Positions 45,727 through 55,205 are shown, counted from the first letter of the stretch. The stretch: DNA of 64,000 nucleotides from an uncultured Eubacteriales bacterium (GCA_905203305.1 CAJKVH010000006.1:1-64000), one strand, 5' to 3'. Translations and numbers: made by a program. Notes: generated from the sequence alone by a model not told the origin.

Positions 45727-46404
45727 ATGTGGAATAGATTTAAAATATGGTTAAATAAAAATGATTTTAAAATTATAACTATAGTACTAATTATTACTGG
45801 AATATACTTATTAATAAAAGGAACAAATAGTTATTTTAAAAATGAAATAAAATCAAAAAGTGAGAATTATGTAGAAGAAAATACTACAAATAGTGAGGAT
45901 AATTCTATTTTTCAGGATACTGAATATAGTGAAAGCGATTTTAATGAGCTTTCAAAATCAGATGAAGATTATAAATTGGTTAATAAAATAGAAGAAAAAT
46001 TTATAAATACAATTTATAAGGCCAATAAAAATAATGATGAATCAGCTAAAAAAGATCTTGTAAATATGTGTTCTGCAAGGTGGATTGATAGTTTAACAAC
46101 GGAAAGAAGAGTTATAGGAACTGATAATATTTTAATTCTTCTTATGGAAGTAAATAATGTTAATGATTATTCAATAGATAATATTTATAAATATGGCGAA
46201 AAAAATAATGTTGAAAAATATATAGTTAACTTAAAATTTGATGATGGAAATGCAGCAATTACAAATACTTATGTTATGTTTAATGTTGACAAAGAAAATA
46301 AAACTTTTGCATTTGATGGAAACTATATGGATTTAGATAATTTGATGGATAATGTTCTTAAAGGTTATCCAAGCATTACATCTAATGGATCAAATAATTA
46401 TTAA
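45727..46404 (+). CDS. Membrane-anchored NTF2-like protein, possible second VirB8-like
   Basis: 225 residues, one helix at 15-30, an acidic linker and a C-terminal domain of about 130 residues (EKFINTIYKANKNN, MCSARWIDSLTTERR, YIVNLKFDDGNAAITN) with alternating helix then sheet, as in VirB8/NTF2-like folds. AGGAGAT lies upstream. It is the last gene of the long secretion-like operon, with a terminator after it. Assignment is tentative. Confidence 0.6.
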   Translation: MWNRFKIWLNKNDFKIITIVLIITGIYLLIKGTNSYFKNEIKSKSENYVEENTTNSEDNSIFQDTEYSESDFNELSKSDEDYKLVNKIEEKFINTIYKANKNNDESAKKDLVNMCSARWIDSLTTERRVIGTDNILILLMEVNNVNDYSIDNIYKYGEKNNVEKYIVNLKFDDGNAAITNTYVMFNVDKENKTFAFDGNYMDLDNLMDNVLKGYPSITSNGSNNY

Positions 46405-46416
46405 CAATAAATAAGT

Positions 46417-46467
46417 AAAAATAGAAGCAAAGAAATTTTAAAAAAATTTTCAGGTGCTTCTATTTTT
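46417..46467 (+). terminator. Terminator at the end of the secretion locus
   Basis: AAAATAGAAGC / GCTTCTATTTTT stem with a loosely paired interior and a T run. Confidence 0.82.
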
Positions 46468-46494
46468 GAATTTTTATGTTATTTATGGTATAAT
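46466..46494 (+). promoter_or_regulatory. Promoter of the small membrane ORF
   Basis: TTGAAT (46466-46471), 17 bases, TATAAT (46489-46494). Confidence 0.7.
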
Positions 46495-46531
46495 ATAAGA
46501 AGATCAAATCAAATTAGAGGAGGATAAGTTT

Positions 46532-46705
46532 ATGAACTTAGGTTTAGTAATGTTATTGATGATGGCGATGATTTTCGCCATTGTAGCACTTGTGAGTATG
46601 GGAAGACTAGTCAAGTGGTTTTTCTTTCCAAAACATTGCCGGTTGCTTCAAAGGATTTTCTGGGGATTTGTTGTAATCTTCGCGATTGCGGCATACTTCG
46701 GATGA
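46532..46705 (+). CDS. Small hydrophobic ORF of atypical codon use with an in-frame CGG
   Basis: 57 codons with GAGGAGG 8 bases before the ATG, its own promoter and terminator. Two hydrophobic segments (LVMLLMMAMIFAIVALVSM and FWGFVVIFAIAAYFG) flank a basic loop FPKHCRLLQRI. Codons such as GCG, GCC, TTC and GTC are far commoner than elsewhere in the window. CGG at 46640 is in frame. If it also causes a +1 shift, the product would end at 46676 as a 47-residue protein with one helix and the tail CGCFKGFSGDLL. It may be a recently acquired small membrane peptide. Function unknown. Confidence 0.55.
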   Translation: MNLGLVMLLMMAMIFAIVALVSMGRLVKWFFFPKHCRLLQRIFWGFVVIFAIAAYFG

Positions 46706-46708
46706 AGA

Positions 46709-46752
46709 AAATAGCCCAATGTCTTATTTATTAAGACTTGGGCTATTTTTTT
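46709..46752. terminator. Terminator after the small ORF
   Basis: AATAGCCCAAGTCTTAA-type stem: AATAGCCCAATGTCTTA pairs with TAAGACTTGGGCTATT, then T7. It also faces the end of the convergent dnaJ-like gene. Confidence 0.88.
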
Positions 46753-47512
46753 AATTAAACAAAGCAAAGAAGCTTTTTATTACATTACTTATTAAATCTA
46801 CAATAATTTTAAAAATAGTATTAGTATTATATAGATCAATAAAATAATTTTTTATAAAAGGTATATGCCATAATATAAAGCATATTACTAAAAATATTAT
46901 AATAGCTAATATAGATGAGAAAAATATTTTTATACGCTCTTTTAGAGGCCTTTCAAATTTTACGTCATACCCCATATTTCTTAGATTATTTATGTATGCT
47001 TGATTATATGCGTTGTTGTAGGCATTGTTATAAGCGTTATTATATACTTCATTCATAATATTGTTATAATCATTTTGAAAATCGTTAAAATCATCAAATT
47101 CAGGAGGAATATCTTGCATTTTAGGTTTATGTATAACTCTTTTTTGAGGATGAGAGGTATAATTACTATTATTATCCTTATAACTTGCTGAATTTTGATT
47201 TTGAGAGTAATTTTGATATGATCTAGAGTTAGTATTATTTTTAGTAGTATTTCTATTCATATTTGCATATTTTGCTTGTTCTTCTTTTTTTCTTTGATAT
47301 GCCAAATTACTATCATAATTTTCTTTTTTAGTTTTATCAGATAAAATTTCATAAGCTTCATTTATTTCTTTTATTTTTTCTTCGGCTTCTTTTTTCTTAT
47401 CATCAGGTTGTAAATCAGGATGATATTTTTTTACTAATGTTTTATATGCTTTTTCAATAACTTCCGGAGAAGCTTTTTCTGATACTTCTAATAAATCATA
47501 ATAATTTTTCAT
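46751..47512 (-). CDS. J-domain protein with C-terminal membrane helices
   Basis: 253 residues. Residues 1-70 are a J domain (NYYDLLEVSEKASPEVIEKAYK, HPD in KKYHPDLQP), the co-chaperone module that stimulates Hsp70. An Asn/Ser/Gln-rich linker follows with the tandem YNNAYNNAYNNAYNQAY-like repeat at about 155-172. A hydrophobic segment IKIFFSSILAIIIFLVICFILW ends in a second hydrophobic stretch. It is not DnaJ itself, since it has no zinc region. AGGAGAT upstream of ATG 47512, and its stop lies 11 bases from the terminator centre. Confidence 0.85.
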   Translation of the reverse strand: MKNYYDLLEVSEKASPEVIEKAYKTLVKKYHPDLQPDDKKKEAEEKIKEINEAYEILSDKTKKENYDSNLAYQRKKEEQAKYANMNRNTTKNNTNSRSYQNYSQNQNSASYKDNNSNYTSHPQKRVIHKPKMQDIPPEFDDFNDFQNDYNNIMNEVYNNAYNNAYNNAYNQAYINNLRNMGYDVKFERPLKERIKIFFSSILAIIIFLVICFILWHIPFIKNYFIDLYNTNTIFKIIVDLISNVIKSFFALFN

Positions 47513-47526
47513 CTATATCTCCTATT

Positions 47527-50500
47527 TTATTTAGAATTTTTTAAATTATCTTTTGCAACTGCCATCATAAGTTTTATTCTGTTTGCTTGATTTGTTTCAC
47601 TTGCTCCTGGATCATAGTCTACGGGAGTAATATTTGCATTTGGATATTTACTTCTAATTGTTTTTATAACACCTTTTCCTACTACGTGATTTGGAAGACA
47701 CGCAAATGGTTGAACACATACAATATTTGGTATGTCATTTTCAATATATTCTACCATTTCAGCTGTTAAAAACCAACCTTCTCCTGTTTGATTTCCAATT
47801 GATAATATATCTTTTACTTTATCTTCTAAATGATATATATCACATGTTGGTAAATAATTTTTCTTTGATTTTTCAAGAGCTATTTTTGTATCTTTTTCCA
47901 TAAGATTAATTAATTTTAATGCAATTTTACTGATTGCGGCAGAGATTTTATTGCTATTTAATAATTGATTAAATGTAATTTTATGTGTTGCCATAAATTT
48001 TACAAATCCCATAAAGTCTGGTAATACAACTTCTGCACCTTCTTTTTCAAGTAAATCTGCAACATAATTATTTCCAAATGGATGGTATTTAATTAATACT
48101 TCACCAACAATACCAACTCTTGGCTTTTGATTAGTCATATCAACTTCAATTTTTTCAAAGTCATCTACCATGTCATATATTGCTTGTTTAAATTCTTGGT
48201 TAGAACATTTTGTAACTAATTTTTTTGATTTTTCCATCCATTTATCAAATACTTTGTCAGTATCTCCTTTATGTATTTCATATGCTCTATTTTTATGAAG
48301 CATTTTTTGAAGAAGATCGCCTAAAAGTACGGCTTTAATCATTTTATCTATCATTTTTGGAGTTAGTTTAAATCCAGGCATTTTTTCCATTCCAACAACA
48401 TTAAGTGATATTACAGGAACTTGTTCAAATCCTGCATCTCTTAGGGCTTTGCGGATAAAGCCAATATAGTTTGTTGCTCTACATCCTCCACCTGTTTGTG
48501 ACATTATTAAAGCTGTTTTATTTACATCATATTTTCCAGATTCCAATGCTTCAATCATTTGACCTGTTACTAATATTGATGGGTAACATGCATCATTATT
48601 TACATATTTTAGACCTGTTTCTACAGTATGTTCTGTACATTCTCTTAAAAGGACCATATTGTATCCACATGAGTTTACTGCGGGTTCTAATAATTCAAAG
48701 TGTATAGGTATCATCATTGGAATTAGAATCGTATAGTCTTTTCTCATATCTTTTGTAAAGACTTTTTTGTTAATTGCATAGTTTCCATCTAATTTTTCTT
48801 TTGCTCTTTTATTCATGCTTGCAAGTAAAGAACGTATACGAATTTTAACAGCTCCTAAGTTATTAACTTCATCTATTTTTATTAGTGTGTACATTTTTCC
48901 ATAGCTTCTTAAAATTTCTTCAACCTGATCTGTTGTTACGGCATCAACACCACATCCAAAAGAGTTTAATTGTACAAGTTCTAGATTATCATGTTTTCCA
49001 ACAAAATCTGCTGCTGCATATAATCTCGAATGGAACATCCATTGATCTACAACTCTAATTGGTCTTTTTGCTTCTGTTTGATTTGAAATGCTATCTTCTG
49101 TAAGTACTGCAAGTCCAAGTGATGTAATTAAAGTATCTATTCCGTGATTTATTTCAGGATCCATATGATATGGACGACCTGCTAAAACAATTCCTTTTAA
49201 GTTGTTTTCTTCTAAGTAACGTACTGTTTCTATACCTTTGTCTTGAATATCTTTTTTACATTTTTTATATTCAGTTTGAGCTTTTTCTGCACTGTCTAAT
49301 AATTCCTGTTTTGTAAAGTTATATTCTTTAAATTCATCTAATTCCATTATTTTTTTAACAAGGTTTGGTGTATCAAATGGTAAAAATGGGTTTATGAATT
49401 TTATTTCTGGATTTTTTAAACCTTCTACATTATTTTTTAATACTTCTGAGTATGATATTACTATTGGGCAATTGTACTTATTATCTGCTTTTTCATATTC
49501 TTTTCTTGAAAATGGCATACATGGGTAAAAGATAGTTTTTATGCCTTTTTTTAGTAGATTTTCTATATGACCATGTGATAATTTTGCTGGGTAACATACT
49601 GATTCTGATGGCATTGATTCCATTCCATCTTCATATGTTTTACGAGTACTTTTATCTGATATAATTACTCTAAATCCTAGGTTAGTTAAAAACGTAAACC
49701 AGAATGGATAATCTTCATACATATTTAAAACTCTTGGGATTCCAATAGTTCCACGAGTTGCATATTGTTCTTCTATTGGTTTATAATCAAAAATTCTTTC
49801 ATATTTGTATTTTACAAGGTTTGGAAGTGATTTCTTTTCTTGAACTTTTCCAGCACCTTTTTCACAACGATTTCCAGATATATAGCGTTTTCCATTACTG
49901 AATATATTTATTGTAAGTTTACAATGGTTTTCACATCCATTACATCTCGTATGATTTACTTTTATATCAAGATTATTTAGTTCTTCTTGTTTTAATATTG
50001 TTGAATAATATTCCATATCAAGGTTTGTTTCGTATTGTTCTTTTGCAATTAAAGCCATTCCATATGCACCCATAAGTCCGGCTATGTCGGGTCTTATAAC
50101 GTTTTTACCAACAATTTTTTCAAAAGCTCTAAGAACGGCATCATTATAAAATGTTCCACCTTGCACAACAATTTTGTTTCCAAGTGTTTCAAAATCTCTT
50201 ATTTTCATAACTTTTTGTAAAGCATTTTTTATAACTGAATATGAAAGTCCACTTGAAATATCTCCTACTGAATATCCTTCTTTTTGAGCTTGTTTTATTT
50301 TGGAATTCATAAATACTGTGCATCTAGATCCTAAATCAACTGGTCTTTTGGCTTCTATTGCTTGTTTTACAAATTCTGATATTTCTAAGTTTAAGCTTTT
50401 GGCAAATGTTTCTATAAATGAGCCACATCCAGATGAACATGCTTCATTTAACATGATACTATCAATTGCACCGTTTTTTAAACGTATGTATTTCATATCT

Positions 50501-51774
50501 TGTCCACCAATGTCAACAATACTTGTAACATCTGGTTCAAATTGTTTAGCTGCTGTATAATGTGCTATTGTTTCAATTTCTCCAATATCAACATTTAAAG
50601 CTGTTTTTATTAAATCTTCACCATAACCTGTAACACCGCTAAATCTTAATTTTGCTGTTTTTGGTAATACCTCATATAAGCTGTTTAACATTTTTATAAC
50701 GCTTTTTAAAGGATTTCCTTCGTTGCTTCCATATAAAGAATATAATAAACTTCCTTCATTATCTATTAATACTATTTTTGTTGTTGTAGATCCTGCATCT
50801 ATTCCTATAAAACAATCACCTTTATAGTTTAAAAGATCTGCTTTTTTTACAGAAGCTTTTTGATGTCTTTTTCTAAACTCTTCGTATTCAGAGTAGTTTT
50901 TAAATAAAGGATCTATGGGGCTTGTTGTAGTATCTTTTGAAATTTTTAAGTTTTCTATTCTTTTTGATAATTCTTTGTTTGTTATAGGTGTTTCTTCTAG
51001 GGAGTCAAGAGCCGCCCCTGTAGCTACTAAAAGATGAGCTTCTTTTGGAATAATTATTTCATCTTCTTTTAATTTTAGAGTTTCTATAAATCTATTTCTT
51101 AATTCAGAAAGATATGTAAGAGGTCCTCCTAAAAATGCTACTTTTCCTTTTATTGGTCTACCACATGCAAGTCCTGAAATTGTTTGGTTTACAACTGCTT
51201 GAAATATTGATGCTGCTATATCTTCTTTTGCTGCACCTTCATTTATTAATGGTTGTATATCAGTTTTTGCAAAAACACCGCATCTTGATGCTATTGGGTA
51301 AATTATTTTATAATTTTTGGCTAGTTCATTAAGTCCAGCAGTATCGGTATTAAGTAAAGAGGCCATTTGGTCAATAAATGCCCCAGTACCTCCGGCACAT
51401 GTTCCATTCATTCTTTGTTCTATGGATTTATCAAAATAAATAATTTTTGCGTCTTCTCCACCTAATTCTATAACGACGTCTGTTTGTGGAATATATTTTT
51501 CTACGGCTCTTTTACAAGATACAACTTCTTGTATAAAATTAACTCCAAGAAATTTAGCAGCAGACATAGCACCAGATCCTGTAAGAGCTAATGTAAATTC
51601 ACTATTTGGGTACTTTTCATTTAATTCTTGTAAAACTGTACATACCGTGTTTTTTGTATCTGAAAAGTGTCTTCTATAATCATTATATATGATTTCTTTA
51701 TTCTCATTCATTACTACTATTTTTACTGTTGTAGAACCAACGTCAAGTCCTACGTGAAATATATTTTGTGCCAT
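47527..51774 (-). CDS. 2-hydroxyacyl-CoA dehydratase activator-type ATPase, giant form
   Basis: 1415 residues. Two BadF/BcrA/HgdC-type ASKHA ATPase domains lie in tandem (GLDVGSTTVKIVV at residue 9 and GIDAGSTTTKIVL near 325, each with GTGAFID or GCGSFIE style cluster-cysteine motifs and a GGPLTYL-type loop). A DUF2229-like region and a HgdB-like C-terminal part follow. Smaller homologs use ATP to deliver an electron to a radical dehydratase from an Fe-S cluster. The physiological substrate of this fused form is not established. Cys motifs such as RCNGCENHCKL suggest extra iron-sulfur clusters. AAAGGAGTG precedes the ATG. Confidence 0.9.
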   Translation of the reverse strand: MAQNIFHVGLDVGSTTVKIVVMNENKEIIYNDYRRHFSDTKNTVCTVLQELNEKYPNSEFTLALTGSGAMSAAKFLGVNFIQEVVSCKRAVEKYIPQTDVVIELGGEDAKIIYFDKSIEQRMNGTCAGGTGAFIDQMASLLNTDTAGLNELAKNYKIIYPIASRCGVFAKTDIQPLINEGAAKEDIAASIFQAVVNQTISGLACGRPIKGKVAFLGGPLTYLSELRNRFIETLKLKEDEIIIPKEAHLLVATGAALDSLEETPITNKELSKRIENLKISKDTTTSPIDPLFKNYSEYEEFRKRHQKASVKKADLLNYKGDCFIGIDAGSTTTKIVLIDNEGSLLYSLYGSNEGNPLKSVIKMLNSLYEVLPKTAKLRFSGVTGYGEDLIKTALNVDIGEIETIAHYTAAKQFEPDVTSIVDIGGQDMKYIRLKNGAIDSIMLNEACSSGCGSFIETFAKSLNLEISEFVKQAIEAKRPVDLGSRCTVFMNSKIKQAQKEGYSVGDISSGLSYSVIKNALQKVMKIRDFETLGNKIVVQGGTFYNDAVLRAFEKIVGKNVIRPDIAGLMGAYGMALIAKEQYETNLDMEYYSTILKQEELNNLDIKVNHTRCNGCENHCKLTINIFSNGKRYISGNRCEKGAGKVQEKKSLPNLVKYKYERIFDYKPIEEQYATRGTIGIPRVLNMYEDYPFWFTFLTNLGFRVIISDKSTRKTYEDGMESMPSESVCYPAKLSHGHIENLLKKGIKTIFYPCMPFSRKEYEKADNKYNCPIVISYSEVLKNNVEGLKNPEIKFINPFLPFDTPNLVKKIMELDEFKEYNFTKQELLDSAEKAQTEYKKCKKDIQDKGIETVRYLEENNLKGIVLAGRPYHMDPEINHGIDTLITSLGLAVLTEDSISNQTEAKRPIRVVDQWMFHSRLYAAADFVGKHDNLELVQLNSFGCGVDAVTTDQVEEILRSYGKMYTLIKIDEVNNLGAVKIRIRSLLASMNKRAKEKLDGNYAINKKVFTKDMRKDYTILIPMMIPIHFELLEPAVNSCGYNMVLLRECTEHTVETGLKYVNNDACYPSILVTGQMIEALESGKYDVNKTALIMSQTGGGCRATNYIGFIRKALRDAGFEQVPVISLNVVGMEKMPGFKLTPKMIDKMIKAVLLGDLLQKMLHKNRAYEIHKGDTDKVFDKWMEKSKKLVTKCSNQEFKQAIYDMVDDFEKIEVDMTNQKPRVGIVGEVLIKYHPFGNNYVADLLEKEGAEVVLPDFMGFVKFMATHKITFNQLLNSNKISAAISKIALKLINLMEKDTKIALEKSKKNYLPTCDIYHLEDKVKDILSIGNQTGEGWFLTAEMVEYIENDIPNIVCVQPFACLPNHVVGKGVIKTIRSKYPNANITPVDYDPGASETNQANRIKLMMAVAKDNLKNSK

Positions 51775-51800
51775 TTAAATCACTCCTTTAAATCCTTTTA

Positions 51801-51829
51801 ATTCTATACAATTTTCGACATTTTGTCAA
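51801..51829 (-). promoter_or_regulatory. Promoter of the activase gene with a Spo0A-type box in the spacer
   Basis: Minus-strand TTGACA (51829-51824), 17 bases, TAGAAT (51806-51801). TGTCGAA (51820-51814) lies between -35 and -10, a position where binding would repress. Confidence 0.65.
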
Positions 51830-51862
51830 TTGAAAAACATGGAAATTTAAACATTAAAAAAT

Positions 51863-51893
51863 AAAAAATAGAGATTAAATTTCTCTATTTTTT
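51863..51893. terminator. Bidirectional terminator after the VanW gene
   Basis: AAAAAATAGAGA / TCTCTATTTTTT stem touching the stop codon, with T run. Confidence 0.8.
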
Positions 51894-53436
51894 AATGTGT
51901 TTTGTATGTATAATTTGATATTTTTTCTGTTTTTACAGTTTCTCCGTTTAGTTTTAATGTTCTATATGTTACTGATTTTATATATGAAGATGTACGGCTT
52001 GTTACATTTGATGAAATATCAACTTCATATTCTGGATCTTGTTTAAATCCCCAAATTTGGAATGTTGCATATCCCTTTGATACAGAACATGTTATTTTTA
52101 TTGCATAATTTCTTGAATTTTTAAATTTAAAATCTTTTACTCCATAAACGACAGTTGCATCTCTACCAGCTGTTGCATAAGATGGTACAAATTGGTGATT
52201 GTGTAATTCTACAATTTCTAAGTTAGAAAATAATACAGCATTAAATAGGGTTGTAGATATTTGGCAAATCCCACCACCAAGACCATCAACTACTTGACCA
52301 TTTAAGTATATAGCAGCATCTTTATATCCAGCAGATATTGTTCTTTCTCCAACTACATTATTATATGAAAATGTTTCTCCTGGTAATAATACTGTTCCGT
52401 CTATTTTTTCGGCAGCTAATCTAAGATTTGTTGTTCTATTAGTATTTGATGCAGAATATTTTGTTGAATATGTTGCAAGTAAATCTGGAAATGCTTCTTG
52501 ACCTATCATGTTATTTGTTACATTTGGTTTTAAAACTTTTAGTGGAATTGTACATTCTGTATCTGATGTTTCTAAAATTTCTTTAGCTTTGTCAATGTTA
52601 AAATCAATTCCATTCTCAGCAGATGTTATTACATGTGTTTCAGGCTCAAAAGATGCGTCTTTGGCGTCTTTATGAACTTCATTATATATTTTATCTATGT
52701 TTATTGTATCTGGTGACTTTGAAGTAGTATCTAATTCTATTACTTCGTTTATGTAATTTAAGTTAGATAATTTTTCTCCAATTTTTTTTGCAGTTGAATC
52801 TGCATTTACTATAACTCCATCTGATCCTTTGGTTATAATTAAATTATTTCCATCTATATAATAACCACTTTCTACAACAGCATCTGGTAATTCTGTTGAG
52901 ATATTATTTAATAAGGTTTTTAAGTTTTCTTTATCATAATTTACTGTTGGTGTTATATTGATTCCATTTATCATTGCATTAAATATTTGATAATTATCTG
53001 AAAATATATTATTTGTTTTTCCACATTGATATGCGTAGTTGACTGCTGAGTCAATATCAAATGATAAGTTAATTTCTGATGTTTTTATATATGTTGTATA
53101 GTCATTATGTATTAAAGTTATATCATTTGATAATTTTTCTGAATAGTAATTTTCTAATTTTTCTTTTGCTTCTTGTTTGGTTAAATTTGAAACATCAATT
53201 CCATTTATATGTATTCCTTGTGATATTGTAAGGTTATTTGTGTAATTGTAAAATGTAAATATTCCAAATATAACTATTATAAATATTAAAAAACTTATTA
53301 AAAAAATACAAATAGCCATAATCCAGTGCTTTGAGGCTTTTTCTGAATTGTTGGGTATTTGCTTAAATTCTTGCGTATTTTCTTTTTTTGTAGTATCGTC
53401 AACGATTTCTACTTTTTGTTCTTCTTCTATAATCAT
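51892..53436 (-). CDS. VanW-family cell-envelope protein
   Basis: 514 residues. A cytoplasmic N-terminus, one membrane helix at about 38-62 and two repeats of the PG_binding_4 type (SQGIHINGIDVSNLTKQEAKEKL near 75). A VanW domain lies at about 310-480 with NLRLAAEKIDGTVLLPGETFSYN and GGGICQISTTLFNAVL. VanW-family proteins occur widely in Firmicutes, and the molecular role is unsettled. Minus-strand promoter TTGACA at 53535-53530, TACCAT at 53512-53507. GAGGT precedes the ATG. Confidence 0.92.
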   Translation of the reverse strand: MIIEEEQKVEIVDDTTKKENTQEFKQIPNNSEKASKHWIMAICIFLISFLIFIIVIFGIFTFYNYTNNLTISQGIHINGIDVSNLTKQEAKEKLENYYSEKLSNDITLIHNDYTTYIKTSEINLSFDIDSAVNYAYQCGKTNNIFSDNYQIFNAMINGINITPTVNYDKENLKTLLNNISTELPDAVVESGYYIDGNNLIITKGSDGVIVNADSTAKKIGEKLSNLNYINEVIELDTTSKSPDTINIDKIYNEVHKDAKDASFEPETHVITSAENGIDFNIDKAKEILETSDTECTIPLKVLKPNVTNNMIGQEAFPDLLATYSTKYSASNTNRTTNLRLAAEKIDGTVLLPGETFSYNNVVGERTISAGYKDAAIYLNGQVVDGLGGGICQISTTLFNAVLFSNLEIVELHNHQFVPSYATAGRDATVVYGVKDFKFKNSRNYAIKITCSVSKGYATFQIWGFKQDPEYEVDISSNVTSRTSSYIKSVTYRTLKLNGETVKTEKISNYTYKTH

Positions 53437-53506
53437 TTTTTACCTCTAATTTATTATTATGTTTTAATATCAAATTTGTTACTGTTGCTTAATTTAGCAC
53501 CCTTTT

Positions 53507-53535
53507 ATGGTACAATATTATTTATTCTTTGTCAA
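53507..53535 (-). promoter_or_regulatory. Promoter of the VanW gene
   Basis: TTGACA and TACCAT with a 17-base spacer on the minus strand. The -10 is weak. Confidence 0.55.
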
Positions 53536-53558
53536 TGGATTTTTTTAGAAAAATTGTA

Positions 53559-54101
53559 TTAATGAGAAAGGGAATATTCGTCATTAAATTTATCTACAGT
53601 TTCATTATTTATTAATATTTTTATTGAATTTACTTCATTTAATTGTGTTAATGTATTTAAAATTGTATTTATTATATTATATTTTTGGGTATCATCATTA
53701 TAGTTTTGAATTTCTTCAGAAAAATTTAATATTGCACAATTATTTTCTAATTTTGTATCTAGTATCTTTGTATTTTCTGGAAATACATTTGATAAATTTT
53801 CACTTTCTGGTCCAGAAATTAAAAGACTAATTAATTTTTGATATGGGTCTTGTAAAAGTTCTGCTGAATCAATAAGCCTTTTTTCAGTTTGTATTTTATT
53901 TTCATTATCAATAAAATATAATGTTATATTTGTTTCTCTCATTTGTTTATTACTTATTTCTTCTTCAGGTGTATAGTCTAGATATTGATTTTGCTCCTTA
54001 TTTGAATTATTTTTTGTAAAATTTTTAATAATAAAAAATAGAGATACTAAAATAATTATTAAAACTAAAATTAATAAACAAAATATTTTTTTATTTTTCA
54101 T
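53559..54101 (-). CDS. GerMN-domain membrane-anchored protein
   Basis: 180 residues with an N-terminal helix (7-27), an Asn-rich linker and one GerMN domain. The key segments are ITLYFIDNENKI, YQKLISLLISGPESENLSNVFPENTKIL and the ending LNFSEE. GerMN domains form ring-building parts of sporulation and germination proteins such as GerM. It has no obvious lipobox. GGAGGC precedes the ATG. Consistent with a sporulating lineage but not proof. Confidence 0.85.
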   Translation of the reverse strand: MKNKKIFCLLILVLIIILVSLFFIIKNFTKNNSNKEQNQYLDYTPEEEISNKQMRETNITLYFIDNENKIQTEKRLIDSAELLQDPYQKLISLLISGPESENLSNVFPENTKILDTKLENNCAILNFSEEIQNYNDDTQKYNIINTILNTLTQLNEVNSIKILINNETVDKFNDEYSLSH

Positions 54102-54162
54102 GAATAAAAGCCTCCTTATTTTCTTTGGTAAATATTATTTTTATGTTGTCCATTTTAGAACT

Positions 54163-54387
54163 TTATTTTAAAATTTTATATAATTTAATACAATTTGTGA
54201 ATTTTTGAAAATTATTTAAAAAACATTCTACTTCATTTAAAGAATTACATGTATTTTTTTTTAGCTTTTTAAAATCTATTTTCTTTTTTGGAGGTTTAGG
54301 CGGTGGATTTTTTGGGGGAGGCGGTGGTGGACATTTTTTAGATTCATGTCTATTATTTTCTGGGTTTGCTAAAAATAAATTATTCAT
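54163..54387 (-). CDS. Short proline-rich protein
   Basis: 74 residues with AAAGGAG 8 bases before ATG 54387. The N-terminal MNNLFLANPENN is followed by a run CPPPPPPKNPPPKPPKKK and a basic C-terminal helix with two cysteines. No family recognised and no signal peptide. The good ribosome binding site and the coding-like composition argue that it is real. Poly-proline tracts of this length would need elongation factor P for translation. Confidence 0.6.
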   Translation of the reverse strand: MNNLFLANPENNRHESKKCPPPPPPKNPPPKPPKKKIDFKKLKKNTCNSLNEVECFLNNFQKFTNCIKLYKILK

Positions 54388-54458
54388 TGAAAATTCTCCT
54401 TTTTTGTTGTATAATCTTTATATTACATAATATGAAATTAATAAGTTGTGGTGAGAAA

Positions 54459-55205
54459 ATGGAAATTAATTTAAAAGAAAATGAAAGAATAGATGATTTA
54501 GAATTTAAGGATTTAAAAATAATTCAAAATAAAGATGGATTTTGTTTTGGAATTGATAGTATTTTACTTACTGATTTTGCAAAAAATATAAAACAAAATT
54601 TAAATATTATTGATCTTGGAACTGGAACAGGAATAATACCAATTTTATTATATGGAAAAACAAAAAATAATAAATTTGTTGGAGTTGAAATTCAAGAAGA
54701 AGTTGCAGATATGGCAAATAGAAGTATAAAATTAAATGTATTAGAAAATGAAATTAGAATATTAAATATGAATATTTTGGATCTAACTAAAAAGTATAAA
54801 AGAGGGAGTTTCGATGTCGTTACAACAAATCCACCATATAAAAAACTAAATACGGGAATAGTAAATGAAAACAATAAAAAATTAATTTCAAGACATGAAA
54901 TTACTGCATCCCTAGAAGATTTTATAAAAATATCTTCTTATTTATTAAAAGATTTAGGAGAGTTTTATATGGTTAATAGACCAGATAGATTAGTAGATAT
55001 TTTTGAGCTAATGAGAAAATATAAAATAGAACCTAAAAAAATAAAATTTGTATATCCAAATGAAAATAAAAAAACAAATTTAATTTTAATTAAAGGTGTG
55101 AAAAATGGAAAACAATTTTTAGAATTTGAAAATAATTTATATGTATATAATGAAGATGGAGATTATACAGATGAAATATTAAAAATTTATAATAAAATCA
55201 AATAA
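54459..55205 (+). CDS. tRNA1(Val)-type (adenine37-N6)-methyltransferase, TrmN6-like
   Basis: 248 residues from ATG 54459 (GGTGAG upstream; longer in-frame start at 54366 rejected because it overlaps the opposite gene start). It has a Rossmann SAM motif IIDLGTGTGIIPILL near 48, FVGVEIQEE after it, and the NPPY active-site motif (VVTTNPPYKK) of N6-adenine methyltransferases near 128. The family usually precedes rsmI in Firmicutes, as here. Substrate by homology only. Confidence 0.9.
   Translation: MEINLKENERIDDLEFKDLKIIQNKDGFCFGIDSILLTDFAKNIKQNLNIIDLGTGTGIIPILLYGKTKNNKFVGVEIQEEVADMANRSIKLNVLENEIRILNMNILDLTKKYKRGSFDVVTTNPPYKKLNTGIVNENNKKLISRHEITASLEDFIKISSYLLKDLGEFYMVNRPDRLVDIFELMRKYKIEPKKIKFVYPNENKKTNLILIKGVKNGKQFLEFENNLYVYNEDGDYTDEILKIYNKIK

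Noticed and set aside
24912..46404. Integrative conjugative element
   Set aside because: No relaxase, coupling protein, integrase, excisionase or flanking direct repeat seen. The tRNA-Ser genes at 22404-22656 are intact and separated from the locus by other genes.
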